The notes below the pieces were generated by a model, which saw only the letters and a program-made list of their open reading frames with translations, did no database searches and was not told the DNA's origin. A stretch of DNA of 64,000 bases from positions 2,046,001 to 2,110,000 of the forward strand of contig NZ_CP074346.1 in NCBI RefSeq assembly GCF_018343795.1, written 5' to 3'. The position numbers and the translations under genes were made by a program. Every line of letters starts with the position of its first letter. Within the stretch, counting starts at the first letter, position 1. The DNA comes from Phocoenobacter atlanticus subsp. cyclopteri (GTDB lineage Bacteria; Pseudomonadota; Gammaproteobacteria; Enterobacterales; Pasteurellaceae). This document shows positions 10,456 to 19,280 of the stretch, in pieces.

Positions 10456-11140
10456 CAGGGCAAGATCGCACTTTTCTTAAAAATATGATCTAATAGCACC
10501 TATTATTCAATAACAAATAGGTGTAAAAATGAATATATTATCAGCTTTTAAAGATTTGGAAGACCCTCGCAAAGATATAAACAAAAAACATGACTTCTTA
10601 GATGTTATTTTTCTTGTCGTAAGTGCGGTAATATCAGGTGCAGAAGGATGGAGTGAAATTCATCAGTTTGGTAAATTGAATATAAAATGGTTACGAAAAT
10701 ACCGAGATTTTGAAAATGGTATTCCTGTTGATGATACGATTGCTCGTATTGTAAGACGGATAAATCCTGAGAAATTAAATTATATTTTTATTAATTTTAT
10801 CAATGAGATACGAAAATCACAAGGCAAAGAGTGTATTGCAATAGATGGTAAAACATTAAAAAACAGTTCACATTTAGAGCCTCATAATGCCCTACATAGT
10901 ATTACGGCTTGGAGCTGTTCAAGAGGATTAATTTTAGCTCAAAATAAGTCCAAAGGTAAGAAAAATGAGAATGAAAGCATTCTAGAAATGATAGATATTT
11001 TAGAGCTAAATCAAGCCTTCATTACGGTAGATGCGATGAATACGCAAAAGAAAATAGCGAAGAAAATCATAGAAAAGAAGAGCGATTATGTGATGCCATT
11101 GAAAAATAATCATAAGAAATATAAACCGCCTAAAATTTTT
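10456..11140 (+). mobile_element. ISAs1-family element, 3' end missing
   Basis: Begins at about 10456 (CAGGGCAAGATCGCAC), exactly where the two ychJ copies stop matching, so this is the likely IS left end. A palindrome CACCTATT/AATAGGTG lies before the transposase. Homology to the family ends at about 11120, where the prophage-like sequence starts; the other end of the IS is not in the window. It carries the only AAGTGCGGT uptake word I noticed (10621-10629). Confidence 0.7.
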
Positions 11141-11170
11141 GCATACATAAGCGTTTTTATCTGCATATAA
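10529..11170 (+). pseudogene. ISAs1-family (H-repeat-like) transposase, truncated
   Basis: The first roughly 198 residues are a clear ISAs1 transposase: an N-terminal FKDLEDPRKDINKKHDFLDV block, DGKTLKNS with the first catalytic Asp, and TVDAMNTQKKIAKKI with the second. Family members run on to about 370 residues. Here the frame leaves homology after PLKNNHKKYK and ends in unrelated IFAYISVFICI, so the region with the catalytic Glu is gone. The break coincides with the start of the Mu-like prophage. Confidence 0.85.
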
Positions 11171-11200
11171 AATAATTTAATTTTATGTAAATAAAAACGC
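11151..11200. repeat. Inverted repeat near the prophage edge
   Basis: GCGTTTTTAT (11151-11160) is repeated inverted as ATAAAAACGC (11191-11200), 30 bases apart. It could be a terminator for the methylase operon or a remnant of transposase-binding end sites. Confidence 0.45.
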
Positions 11201-11241
11201 CTTTTGATACCTATTTAAGCCGACATATTTTTTAATAAAAG

Positions 11242-11988
11242 TTAACCCAAAAACTTAATTATCTCTCCATAAATATCCCTAATTAAATCAAGCGGAATAT
11301 TAGATCGTGCGTTATAAGTTTTTAAAACATTACTCAATTTTACCCCTGCATAATAGTTTTCATATTTAAGATAAAGAGGAATATTACTTTTAAACTTAGT
11401 TGGTTTTTTAACTTGATAATTGTAATTTCCGTAGTATGTTGGATTGTCATACTCTATATGAAATCCCAAAACTTTTTCAATATAATCCCACATTCTACTA
11501 GTGTAAGGATTTTCAATAATGTAAATTTTAGGTTGATAACGTTTAATAATCTCAATAGTATTAAATATACATAGTTCACCATTAATTCGATTCAAAAATG
11601 ATTTTTCATAGCGAAAATGCACTCTTGACACTTTTGGAATTTCGTAATCACTTCTATTTCGAATAACAAAGCGAGATCCTTTTTTATCTTCTTGTTTCCA
11701 ACTTGCATTACCGCCCCACATAGTGCTTGCAACACTAAAACTCTCACACGGAGGGCTTGCTATTATAACGTCTGGTTTTGGCAATCTATCTAGTTTCTTA
11801 AATAACTTATTTGTTCCAAATAATCTAGAATAATCTGCTAAATTAAGTTTAATAAAGTGATTATTTTTATTTTCTATATCAATGCCGATCGGATATATTT
11901 TAATGTTTGGAAAAGTCTTGGCTGCTTTTGAGTAGCACCCATTTCCGCTATCAAACAACGCCCAAATTATTATTCTCTTTTTTGCCAC
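11242..11988 (-). CDS. Phage C5-cytosine-type DNA methyltransferase
   Basis: A 248-residue protein with a SAM-site-like start (IIIWALFDSGNGC), the motif IV block ASPPCESFSVAS with the catalytic Cys of cytosine-C5 methylases, and a motif VI-like IENPYTS. It is shorter than typical host Dcm enzymes and divergent, as is common for prophage solitary methylases. No partner nuclease is seen. It is the last gene of the prophage unit, 11 bases after the adenine methylase stop, so the two probably share a transcript and protect or mark phage DNA. Target sequence is unknown. Confidence 0.8.
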   Translation of the reverse strand: MAKKRIIIWALFDSGNGCYSKAAKTFPNIKIYPIGIDIENKNNHFIKLNLADYSRLFGTNKLFKKLDRLPKPDVIIASPPCESFSVASTMWGGNASWKQEDKKGSRFVIRNRSDYEIPKVSRVHFRYEKSFLNRINGELCIFNTIEIIKRYQPKIYIIENPYTSRMWDYIEKVLGFHIEYDNPTYYGNYNYQVKKPTKFKSNIPLYLKYENYYAGVKLSNVLKTYNARSNIPLDLIRDIYGEIIKFLG

Positions 11989-11999
11989 AATTCCCCCCC

Positions 12000-12833
12000 T
12001 TAAAACATATAAACTAAATTATCTTCATACTGAATAGCATAGCTTGTAAAAGCATTTATTGTTATACGTCTAGCGTGTTCAAAACTTTGATAATTATTAA
12101 ACCTATTTTCAATTATATAATCAATAAATCGAATAAATTCAGATTTAGTTGAACTGAAGAAAATGTATGGTGGTTTTGTTAAATTGATAAGTCTTAAGAA
12201 ATCAATCAAATCAAAGTAAGTATCCTGCCTGTAAGATTTTTGATTAGTGCATAAGTAAGGAGGATCTAACAATAGCAGTACTTTTTCTTGATTTTGAAAC
12301 TTCGGAATTAATGTGTGAAAACTCTCATTAATTACCTCAATATCATTTAAATAACCATCAGCATTTGCATAGTCACTTTGTCTAACGCAGTTCCAAAATG
12401 TTTTTGAGTACAATTCATCAAAATTACTAACTTGTTGCCCACTAAATAATAACCACGAAGCAATGCAATTTAAGTCTTTATATCCTTTGAAATTGTTGAT
12501 TATTTTAATAATTTTCAATTTTAAAGATAAATGTAACCGCTTATTTTTGGGTGTATCTTTGGCAATATCATAGATTTGTTGGCGAAGCTGATTAGTCTCA
12601 TTGATGTGTTTTAATCTCTCTGAATACCTATCAAAATCGTTATAAATTACCTTTACCTGTGGTTTTAAATGTTTTGCAGTATGACTTAATAAACCACTAC
12701 CACCAAATACATCAACAACAGTCCAACCTTGACCATCACCTTGTATATTTTCATTTAATATTTTTTCAAAATGTTTTAAAAACATTCTTTTTTGTCCAGC
12801 GAACGGGAGGGGCGCTTTTTTGAATTGAGCCAT
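12000..12833 (-). CDS. D12-class N6-adenine DNA methyltransferase
   Basis: A 277-residue Dam-like enzyme. FAGQKRMFLKHFEKIL at the N-terminus and DVFGGSGLLSH form the SAM site, and LLLDPPYLCTNQKSY contains the DPPY catalytic motif. Similar genes occur at the end of FluMu-type prophages, in the place where Mu has mom. It lies 65 bases downstream of a com-like gene, which suggests its translation may depend on Com as mom does in Mu. The start ATG has a GGAAAAA ribosome site nearby. Confidence 0.88.
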   Translation of the reverse strand: MAQFKKAPLPFAGQKRMFLKHFEKILNENIQGDGQGWTVVDVFGGSGLLSHTAKHLKPQVKVIYNDFDRYSERLKHINETNQLRQQIYDIAKDTPKNKRLHLSLKLKIIKIINNFKGYKDLNCIASWLLFSGQQVSNFDELYSKTFWNCVRQSDYANADGYLNDIEVINESFHTLIPKFQNQEKVLLLLDPPYLCTNQKSYRQDTYFDLIDFLRLINLTKPPYIFFSSTKSEFIRFIDYIIENRFNNYQSFEHARRITINAFTSYAIQYEDNLVYMF

Positions 12834-12898
12834 AATTTTTCCTTTTTTAAATTATGGAGCTCTGGCATTCAAGATGCTCTGACTCTCAAGTTGGTTAA

Positions 12899-13015
12899 TT
12901 AAATTTGTTTATTTTTTTTACAACGAGTACATTTAATTTCCAAATTCTGTACAATCATTGCTTTTGCAAGTAACTTATTACAGCACTTGCAACGGATTTC
13001 TACTTTTTTCTGCAT
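12899..13015 (-). CDS. com: Com-like zinc-finger translational regulator
   Basis: A 38-residue protein read directly from the minus strand: start ATG 13013-13015, stop TAA 12899-12901. Four metal-ligand cysteines are arranged as in Mu Com: IRCKCCNKLLAK, then IKCTRCKK. In Mu, Com binds the mom mRNA leader and lets mom be translated. Here the following gene is an adenine methylase instead of mom. Length, cysteine spacing and location all fit. Confidence 0.82.
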   Translation of the reverse strand: MQKKVEIRCKCCNKLLAKAMIVQNLEIKCTRCKKNKQI

Positions 13016-13151
13016 ATATTTTCCAATTTGTTAAAATTATCTGCTAAAATCCGCCTTGCTCGGATCTGAGTAGGCGGCGTATGGCTATATGCAAGTATGT
13101 TTTGCTTAGCTGACATTATTATGTGTTGCAGCACTAATAATGTCGCCGTCT

Positions 13152-13598
13152 TTAAAGTATTGCATCTAAATCATTCGGACTAAACCTCCAACCATTCTCA
13201 CTATTGAACAAACAGTTAAAAACCCATTCTGAACAAAATATTTTATTTTTATCTTGATTAATTAATAAAGTAACGCCAATTGCTCCGCAGAAGTCATATC
13301 TTATACCTTTTGTTTTCTCAAAGTAGCATTTAATATCTTGCTCTGTAATGTTTTTAACTTCTTTTAAATCCCAATTTCCATTTTCCACATTGATTTGTTT
13401 ACAACGTACTCCCCCGTCTCTCGGGCTTGAACTGTAGCAGTCGTAAACAGTTGAATATTCATAATGATAACCGCTTTCGGGCTCAATTTTTTTTACAACA
13501 AGCTCACAGTGTGAATACTTGCCTTTAGTGAAAAAACGCACAATGCGATCAATAAGGTTTCCTTTTCCTTTATAAAATGCTATATAAATCTTATTCAT
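13152..13598 (-). CDS. YiiX/NlpC-P60-like permuted papain-fold protein
   Basis: A 148-residue protein with features of the permuted papain-fold (YiiX-like) family: an early His in GKYSHCELVV and a late Cys in KIFCSEWVFN, the expected order in permuted enzymes. In phages such proteins are placed near tail fibre genes and may act on peptidoglycan or lipids at entry, which is inferred. It overlaps the fibre assembly gene by 8 bases, so the two are co-translated. Confidence 0.65.
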   Translation of the reverse strand: MNKIYIAFYKGKGNLIDRIVRFFTKGKYSHCELVVKKIEPESGYHYEYSTVYDCYSSSPRDGGVRCKQINVENGNWDLKEVKNITEQDIKCYFEKTKGIRYDFCGAIGVTLLINQDKNKIFCSEWVFNCLFNSENGWRFSPNDLDAIL

Positions 13599-14193
13599 TA
13601 TCTACCTCTTTATAAATTTCACACCATCCGTCACTAAAATCATATTCAAGCGGATTTTCTGATTGCAGCATTAGTATTTTATGTCGTTCTCCGTTTTTGA
13701 AATTTTCTATTTCAGTTAATAAACGAGCATTAATGACATTAGATAGTAGTTCTTCTGTCATTATTACAAAAGAGCCGTCCATCGTTTTCCAAAGTAGATC
13801 AGGTGGTATTGTTGGAAGTTGTTGCAGTGTCATCAATCGTAAGTGTGAGCGTTCATAAGTGTGAAACCATTTGTCATTTACTTTCACTCCCGATTCGCTC
13901 ATTTTGTCTCTGTGTTCTCGAATGTTAAGCCAAGCCTTTTTTTGTTCTTTTTTGAGAATTCTTGCTTTATCTTCTTCTGTTAAAATCCATTCAGAACCAT
14001 TCCACTTGTGATGTTTAGACGGTTTAACGGGTGTTAAAAATAATTGATTATCTTTAATATAAATTTCTTTTCCTTTCGCTCTTTCTTCAATGAAATATTG
14101 AAAATCATCATCTGAAACTTCTATTGAAAGTTCTGGTACTTGATGAATTTCATCTGTTAAAAATACTTGTCTATTTACATCATAAAAATACAT
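13591..14193 (-). CDS. Tail fibre assembly protein
   Basis: A 200-residue protein just downstream of the tail fibre gene. The start YFYDVNRQVFL resembles the N-terminus of tail fibre assembly proteins. The C-terminal half carries the DUF4376-like block (AWLNIREHRDKMSESGVKV, then THLRLM-like HLRLMTLQQ). It probably acts as chaperone for the fibre encoded at 14209. The gap to the fibre gene is 15 bases. Confidence 0.75.
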   Translation of the reverse strand: MYFYDVNRQVFLTDEIHQVPELSIEVSDDDFQYFIEERAKGKEIYIKDNQLFLTPVKPSKHHKWNGSEWILTEEDKARILKKEQKKAWLNIREHRDKMSESGVKVNDKWFHTYERSHLRLMTLQQLPTIPPDLLWKTMDGSFVIMTEELLSNVINARLLTEIENFKNGERHKILMLQSENPLEYDFSDGWCEIYKEVDNE

Positions 14194-14208
14194 ATTAATC
14201 TCCTTTAC

Positions 14209-15477
14209 TTATTGTCCTATCGCGAACCAGTAAAACTCACAACTTCCTGAATTATCATCGATCCACCCCTCAAAACTATTTGCATTTACATTCTTAACTG
14301 TAGCACTTACTACATAATTAGCTTCATGACGATTATTTGCATAATGATGTCCTAATTCTTTCAAATCATCTATGCTTGTGATAAAAACACCAAAGCAGTT
14401 TTGTGTAAAACTTATATTAAAATTATATCGTCTAGAATGCTCATAACCTTGCTCATTATTGACATATCCCCATTGCAAAATTAATCCACTAGGTAATTTT
14501 TTCCAACCATTTTGTGTTAAATTTTGTACAGTCCTAGGATTTAATAATTCCCATTCTGACCATTCATTATTTGCAAAGTGACGTATATAAAGTTCACCCT
14601 CATTGGTTCGATACTCTTGATGAATGAATGTTTCACTAAATCCTTTAACAAATAAAACACCTGCAATATTTTTGGGATAATTTAAAACTGTTAAATCACC
14701 ATTCCCCCATTGTCTACCGCGATGATATATTCCTACTTTCCAGATATCATTAAAATTTTCACTTGTTAATGCTTTCACTTGAAAATCATCTTCTGTTAAT
14801 ACTTTTGATATATTAATGAATAAGTCACCAGTCATTGTATCGCCAGATTTTGATACTTTTCCATTTGCTGTGTTTTGTGCTGTCACTGCTTTGTCATAAG
14901 CCGTTTTAACCGCTTTTGGTGTCGCAACATCATCTTCGCTATTTGAAGTAACAGAGCTTGATTTTTTACTGTTATCAATTTTATGATTAGCTATATTTTC
15001 TGCTGATACTGCTTTGTTTAAAGCTGTTGTACCACGATCGTAAGCAATTTTTACTGCACGAGAACTTCCTACTGTTGTTTGACTAGTAGAGCTTACAGAA
15101 TTAGAAATATTGCTTTGTGAAACTTTTGTATTTGCTGTGTTTTGTGCTGTCACTGCTTTATCATAAGCAGTTTTAGCAGCTTTTGATGTTGCGATAGTGT
15201 CTTCGCTTGTTGAAGTAACTGAGCTAGATTTTTTCTGAGTAATCTCTCTATTAAAAATACTCATCAATGCATCATAAATTTGAGTATTTTTAGCATTATT
15301 TGGGACATCTTTAACTTGTTTTAATAAATAAGCAAACTCATCTCCAAAACTTTGCAGCACTTTCTGAACGTTATTAAGCCATTTCGCTGTAACAATCGTC
15401 CCTTGTTCACCACTTGCAGGGTTTCCGTCGTGAAATTCCCCATCATTTGATTCAATATTTTCAAGTTTTTCTTTCAT
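14209..15477 (-). CDS. Tail fibre protein with three internal repeats
   Basis: A 422-residue host-binding fibre. Residues 1-80 are a conserved attachment part (NPASGEQGTIVTAKWLN). Next come three tandem fibre repeats of about 40 residues, each with SSSVTS or similar, T/S-KA-KTAYD and A.TAQNTAN. KVSKSGDTMTGDL then leads into a pyocin-knob-like C-terminal domain ending SCEFYWFAIGQ. The receptor is unknown. The repeats are a likely site for recombination and length change. Confidence 0.85.
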   Translation of the reverse strand: MKEKLENIESNDGEFHDGNPASGEQGTIVTAKWLNNVQKVLQSFGDEFAYLLKQVKDVPNNAKNTQIYDALMSIFNREITQKKSSSVTSTSEDTIATSKAAKTAYDKAVTAQNTANTKVSQSNISNSVSSTSQTTVGSSRAVKIAYDRGTTALNKAVSAENIANHKIDNSKKSSSVTSNSEDDVATPKAVKTAYDKAVTAQNTANGKVSKSGDTMTGDLFINISKVLTEDDFQVKALTSENFNDIWKVGIYHRGRQWGNGDLTVLNYPKNIAGVLFVKGFSETFIHQEYRTNEGELYIRHFANNEWSEWELLNPRTVQNLTQNGWKKLPSGLILQWGYVNNEQGYEHSRRYNFNISFTQNCFGVFITSIDDLKELGHHYANNRHEANYVVSATVKNVNANSFEGWIDDNSGSCEFYWFAIGQ

Positions 15478-15488
15478 TTTTTATCTCT

Positions 15489-16064
15489 CTATTTATAAGC
15501 AAAATAACAGTAAGTATGAGCAGGTTTTAAATCTTTAAAAAATTCTTCAACAATACGATCCCCAAATTCAACTAATCTATTGCCTGCCGTTGATTGTCCT
15601 GCTCTGAAGTAAATAATATTGTCATCGCCATTTAACACCGTAACTCGCCACATAAAAATTAGTGTTTCGGTTGGAGAATTTTGAATAGGGATATCCCCCA
15701 CATTTGGTAAATCATTTTGAAGTGGCGAAAATTCTTTAATTTGAATTTCAACCCCTATACTTTCAGCGAGTTTTATAAAATAAGGAATGGAAAGCCCACC
15801 GATTGCATTTAGTTTAATAATGACTTTGTTCACTCTTTCTGCATAAGATTTATTTAAGTCTATTTCAAGCCCTAGCATTCTTTCCCAATCAGCAATCATC
15901 TCACCAGACGTCTTGGGATGAATAGCATTTAATACATTGTTAGCACTGGCGTGCAATCTATCAAACGCATTACCATCGACCTCGCATTGAATAAGAAAAT
16001 TTTCACCATTTGTGTCATAAGAAACGGGCGGATAGAGTGTTGATAAGACCTGTTTATGCTTCAT
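15489..16064 (-). CDS. Mu gp48-like baseplate protein (DUF2313/YmfQ)
   Basis: A 191-residue baseplate wedge protein, recognised by the VLSTLYPPVSYD start, the SGEMIADWERMLGL segment and the THTYCYFAYK-like end (PAHTYCYFAYK). Its stop overlaps the next gene by a shared base at 16064, the tight packing usual for Mu-type baseplate operons. It acts with gp47 (next upstream) in linking the baseplate to fibres. Confidence 0.85.
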   Translation of the reverse strand: MKHKQVLSTLYPPVSYDTNGENFLIQCEVDGNAFDRLHASANNVLNAIHPKTSGEMIADWERMLGLEIDLNKSYAERVNKVIIKLNAIGGLSIPYFIKLAESIGVEIQIKEFSPLQNDLPNVGDIPIQNSPTETLIFMWRVTVLNGDDNIIYFRAGQSTAGNRLVEFGDRIVEEFFKDLKPAHTYCYFAYK

Positions 16065-17125
16065 TATTCCATCTCCGTTACAACCACTTCACCAAGCCTA
16101 AACCATTCTATTTTATTAATAATATCGGCTTTTCTATTTAGTGTTGGAGTAGTAAAGCGTCTATCTACCACATTCACTAAATCACTAACAATTGCTTCAC
16201 ATTGAGAAACAATTAAATCATCCCCTGGTATCAATGAATCAAAATACGTTTTTAATGCCTCTTTAATTGAATTTGTTACTTTTGTGAGTGTTGAATCAAC
16301 ATATTTAACAGTGATATTAAAATCAACGAGAGTAACATCAGGCTTAACAACTCTTGATTCTTTCGCGGTCACAGGGCGAACATCATCAATATAATTTTGA
16401 CATCGTTCGACAGTATCATCACTGGGTAAACCATTGCTTGCAGTAATAGCGATATCAACAGTGCCAAGCCCTCTGCGCAACGGATAAACATAAGCATTAG
16501 TCACGCCTTCAACACTTATCGCCCAGCGTCTATAATCATATTTATTGCCACCAGCCGCTGGTCTGCGAATAACTTCAAGTAAACGCTCTAATAACTCTGC
16601 ATCTGTTTCTGCATCTGTTCCCCCGTTTATGTTGCTTAAAACAACTTCAGATGAAACGCCTGCGGGAGCAGACATAAATTGCCCAGTGGTTGTTGTATTA
16701 ATATTTTGTGAGCTACCTATTTCCAATGAATTAACAGCAACATTGACAGTGCCGTCAGTAGTAATCACGGTAGATTGTTTTGTAGTATAAAAACGACCAT
16801 CTGCTGATTTAATTTGAAGTCCTGTTGTAATTTCTGAGCCTGCTTCACCTTTAATCAGTGCTTGACCGACTGCATAAGTCCCATTTTTACGCCTTAAACC
16901 TCGTAAACTTGCGTGTTTTTCCAAAAAATCAGTATCTGCAGTATCAGGAAAGATTTGTTTAACCAACCATTTTTGATGAGAATAAATCCCCTCTGCAGTT
17001 GCCGCTAAAGCGGAAGCCCGTGCATAATTATCTGAATCAACGCTTGTGTCAGCATTATGACAAAGAGATTTTAAATCACGTAAAATTTGATCTCGAATTT
17101 CTTCTAAACTGGGAACAATATACAT
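16064..17125 (-). CDS. Mu gp47-like baseplate J protein
   Basis: A 353-residue member of the phage baseplate J family. Family features seen are the SLEEIRDQILRDLKS start, the HASLRGLRRKNGTYAVGQA region, NGGTDAETDAELLERLLE, and GGNKYDYRRWA before GVTNAYVYPLRRG. It is a wedge component of the contractile tail baseplate, intact and of normal length. It follows gp46 by 12 bases. Confidence 0.92.
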   Translation of the reverse strand: MYIVPSLEEIRDQILRDLKSLCHNADTSVDSDNYARASALAATAEGIYSHQKWLVKQIFPDTADTDFLEKHASLRGLRRKNGTYAVGQALIKGEAGSEITTGLQIKSADGRFYTTKQSTVITTDGTVNVAVNSLEIGSSQNINTTTTGQFMSAPAGVSSEVVLSNINGGTDAETDAELLERLLEVIRRPAAGGNKYDYRRWAISVEGVTNAYVYPLRRGLGTVDIAITASNGLPSDDTVERCQNYIDDVRPVTAKESRVVKPDVTLVDFNITVKYVDSTLTKVTNSIKEALKTYFDSLIPGDDLIVSQCEAIVSDLVNVVDRRFTTPTLNRKADIINKIEWFRLGEVVVTEME

Positions 17126-17137
17126 TTTAAAACCTCT

Positions 17138-17488
17138 TTAAATAACTTTTACAGGGTGTTTAAATTCAAATAATTCACCGCGATTGTCAGTGACTTTTAT
17201 ATGTAGGAAAAGGTAGCCATCATTTGGTTGTGTATGAGTAACGATAATTTCTTTTGCTCGCCCATCATCAACCAATGGTTGCAATGCTTCTTCTGCATAT
17301 TGCTGAGATAACAAACCAACACGTTTTAAGTCTTTTTCACGATTTAATGTATGAAGTAAAGAACCAAGCGATTTATCCGCCCACCAAAATCCGAGAGGTT
17401 TAGTAAGCCTGATATAAACCGCATTTTGCAATGTGTTAATTTGTTTTCCCGAATAATCTCGGGTTTGTGGGTTAATTTCTCTGTCCAT
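17138..17488 (-). CDS. Mu gp46-like baseplate protein
   Basis: A 116-residue protein of the gp46/GPW-gp25-like group. It has MDREINPQTRDYSG at the start, then RLTKPLGFWWADKSLGSLLHT, typical of FluMu gp46, and a short beta end (FEFKHPVKVI). It is the first gene after an intergenic gap that holds a 23-base element shared with the gap before gene I, so it may begin its own transcript. Confidence 0.85.
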   Translation of the reverse strand: MDREINPQTRDYSGKQINTLQNAVYIRLTKPLGFWWADKSLGSLLHTLNREKDLKRVGLLSQQYAEEALQPLVDDGRAKEIIVTHTQPNDGYLFLHIKVTDNRGELFEFKHPVKVI

Positions 17489-17518
17489 AATCGAATAATA
17501 ATTAAAATAGGGATAGAG

Positions 17519-17541
17519 AAAGAGAGGAGGGGGTTCAGCAC
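17519..17541 (-). promoter_or_regulatory. Conserved 23-base element upstream of gp46 (copy 1)
   Basis: On the minus strand it reads GTGCTGAACCCC then CTCCTCTCTTT. It matches 22 of 23 bases of 29135-29157, which lies upstream of gene I. Both are in the only sizeable gaps of the structural cluster. Mu itself has activator-dependent late promoters upstream of I and P, so an equivalent role is plausible but not shown. Confidence 0.5.
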
Positions 17542-17593
17542 TAGCGGTATGATTAAAATGTGTAAATTCTAGTAAAAATCATACCGCTTGTTA

Positions 17594-18169
17594 TCACTTG
17601 ACAGGCTCACTTGTTAAAGCACCTGTTTCTGGGCTTTTATGATTATGTTTCTCACCGCTTACACCATTAGAAACATGATCTTTAGCCGTTGAAACTCCAC
17701 TAATATCTAAATTACCATTATTCGTTGTGTTCGCATTGATTGTTGCACCTTCTGTTGCTGTAACCTCATATTTTTTACAATTTAATCTAAAAGTGTCACA
17801 ATCAACATCTATTAACCGACCTTGTTTTAAAATGATTGAACTACCACTTTTATCATAAACTGCTACTTCACCATCTTTCAAGTTTTTAACACGAAATGAT
17901 CCGTTTTCAGTTGCAATAACAATACCGTGTGAAGTATTGCCGCCCAATGGAACTACAATACACTCAGTATCTTTAGGCGGTCGAGAAGTAAAACCGAATT
18001 GTTGCATCATCTCAACATCCTGCAATGTTTCATCAGCCAATCCTGAAACTTGAACTAGCTGAATTTTTGGCTTGCTTTTAACTAAATTTAACACCCCACG
18101 AAAAGCAGAACGGACACCATTTTTAACATCTTGAGCAACTGAACGCTGTTTATCTAGATATCTTTTCAT
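17594..18169 (-). CDS. Mu gp45-like baseplate spike protein
   Basis: A 191-residue protein of the baseplate assembly V (spike) family, with GRAKE-independent features VQVSGLADETLQDVEMMQQFG, VPLGGNTSHGIVIATENGS and a repetitive beta-helical end with HNHKSPETG. It probably forms the membrane-piercing tip; His residues near the end (HNH) fit the iron-binding apex known for Mu gp45. It overlaps the end of gp44 by one base. Confidence 0.88.
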   Translation of the reverse strand: MKRYLDKQRSVAQDVKNGVRSAFRGVLNLVKSKPKIQLVQVSGLADETLQDVEMMQQFGFTSRPPKDTECIVVPLGGNTSHGIVIATENGSFRVKNLKDGEVAVYDKSGSSIILKQGRLIDVDCDTFRLNCKKYEVTATEGATINANTTNNGNLDISGVSTAKDHVSNGVSGEKHNHKSPETGALTSEPVK

Positions 18170-19272
18170 TAATCACCACCTAGCACAATTAATTCACGAT
18201 CACGTTTTCCTTTTCCCTTACGCTTACGTGCCTTTTCAGATTTTTTTGTATAAGCGTCAGGTGTCCAAACACCGTCTTCTTTAAAACGTAATTCTGTTTG
18301 TGTTCCACCACTTCTAGAGAGCATAAAACGTCGTCCCATTAAAAAAAAGATTGCATCAATATCATACTCATCAGAAATAATATGAACACGTTGTCCCGCT
18401 TTCCACAATACACCGTCTTGAGTTTTATGATCTGGAACAGTAATAGTTAATGTTAGTTCTTCCAGTTTTCTATCTGATAACCATTTTTTAGCAGCCTTTT
18501 TTAATGCTTCTAAGTTCTCAATATCACTAAGCACAACAGTTTTTTGTTTGTATATTTTAACATTAGGGTCTTTATAAACCCATTTTAGATCGTGTTTTGA
18601 TGAATCATTTGAGCGACCGTGTTTTTGAGCAAGAAAAGTTACCTCTGAATAACTTTGAGAAATATCACGAACTTCATTAATTTCAGAAAAATTATTATTC
18701 TTACCGTTTTTAACACATTGTAATGTTGCAACGGGTGGCGATGAATAATCAGCCCCCCCAACAATTAAAGTACCGTCAGAGTCAAACCAGCAATGTAAAC
18801 CTGCGGAGTTTGCACAACGCATAATTGCAGTCCAAGCAGTTTCACCAATTTCAATATCCACCTTATCTAAAGTAGGGTTTTTCTCAGCTTTTAAGGTAAC
18901 TTTGGTAATCCCCAACGGTTTAACTATTTTCTTAACTGCATCAAAAACCGTTAGTCCTTTTACGTTAGTTATAGGTGCTGAGCAATCAACAAGAATAGAG
19001 GCTCTATCTCTGCCATTAATTGAATAACCACGACTATGTTTAGTGGTATTTCGTGATGTAGTATCAACAATACCAGTAAGCACAGTCTCTCCATTAATCA
19101 TTACTTTTGCTTCTTTCCAGGTCAAATCTTCAATTTTAGTTACATCAGAAGTGATACCCAAGTCAAAAGAAAAGGCATCTGCAGCAATTAAGAAATCACT
19201 ATCAATATCATAGCTTTTCCAGTCTTTATGCTGTTTACCGTCAATTTCTACAACAATATCGTTTTTAATCAT
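18169..19272 (-). CDS. Mu gp44-like baseplate hub protein (gpP, late control D family)
   Basis: A 367-residue hub protein. I chose ATG at 19272 (MIKNDIVVEIDGKQ) because AGGTGG lies 6 bases upstream; an earlier ATG at 19296 would overlap gp43. Family features are SFDLGITSDVT, YSINGRDRASILVDCS and GETAWTAIMRCANSAGLHC. The end is highly basic (KARKRKGKGKRDREL). It forms the central hub beneath the tail tube with gp43 and gp45. Confidence 0.88.
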   Translation of the reverse strand: MIKNDIVVEIDGKQHKDWKSYDIDSDFLIAADAFSFDLGITSDVTKIEDLTWKEAKVMINGETVLTGIVDTTSRNTTKHSRGYSINGRDRASILVDCSAPITNVKGLTVFDAVKKIVKPLGITKVTLKAEKNPTLDKVDIEIGETAWTAIMRCANSAGLHCWFDSDGTLIVGGADYSSPPVATLQCVKNGKNNNFSEINEVRDISQSYSEVTFLAQKHGRSNDSSKHDLKWVYKDPNVKIYKQKTVVLSDIENLEALKKAAKKWLSDRKLEELTLTITVPDHKTQDGVLWKAGQRVHIISDEYDIDAIFFLMGRRFMLSRSGGTQTELRFKEDGVWTPDAYTKKSEKARKRKGKGKRDRELIVLGGD

Positions 19273-19280
19273 ATTGCCAC

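Noticed and set aside
10440-10499. Longer YchJ copy A starting at 10499
   Set aside because: The extra 20 codons are IS sequence; copy B shows the native start at MNHKPC.
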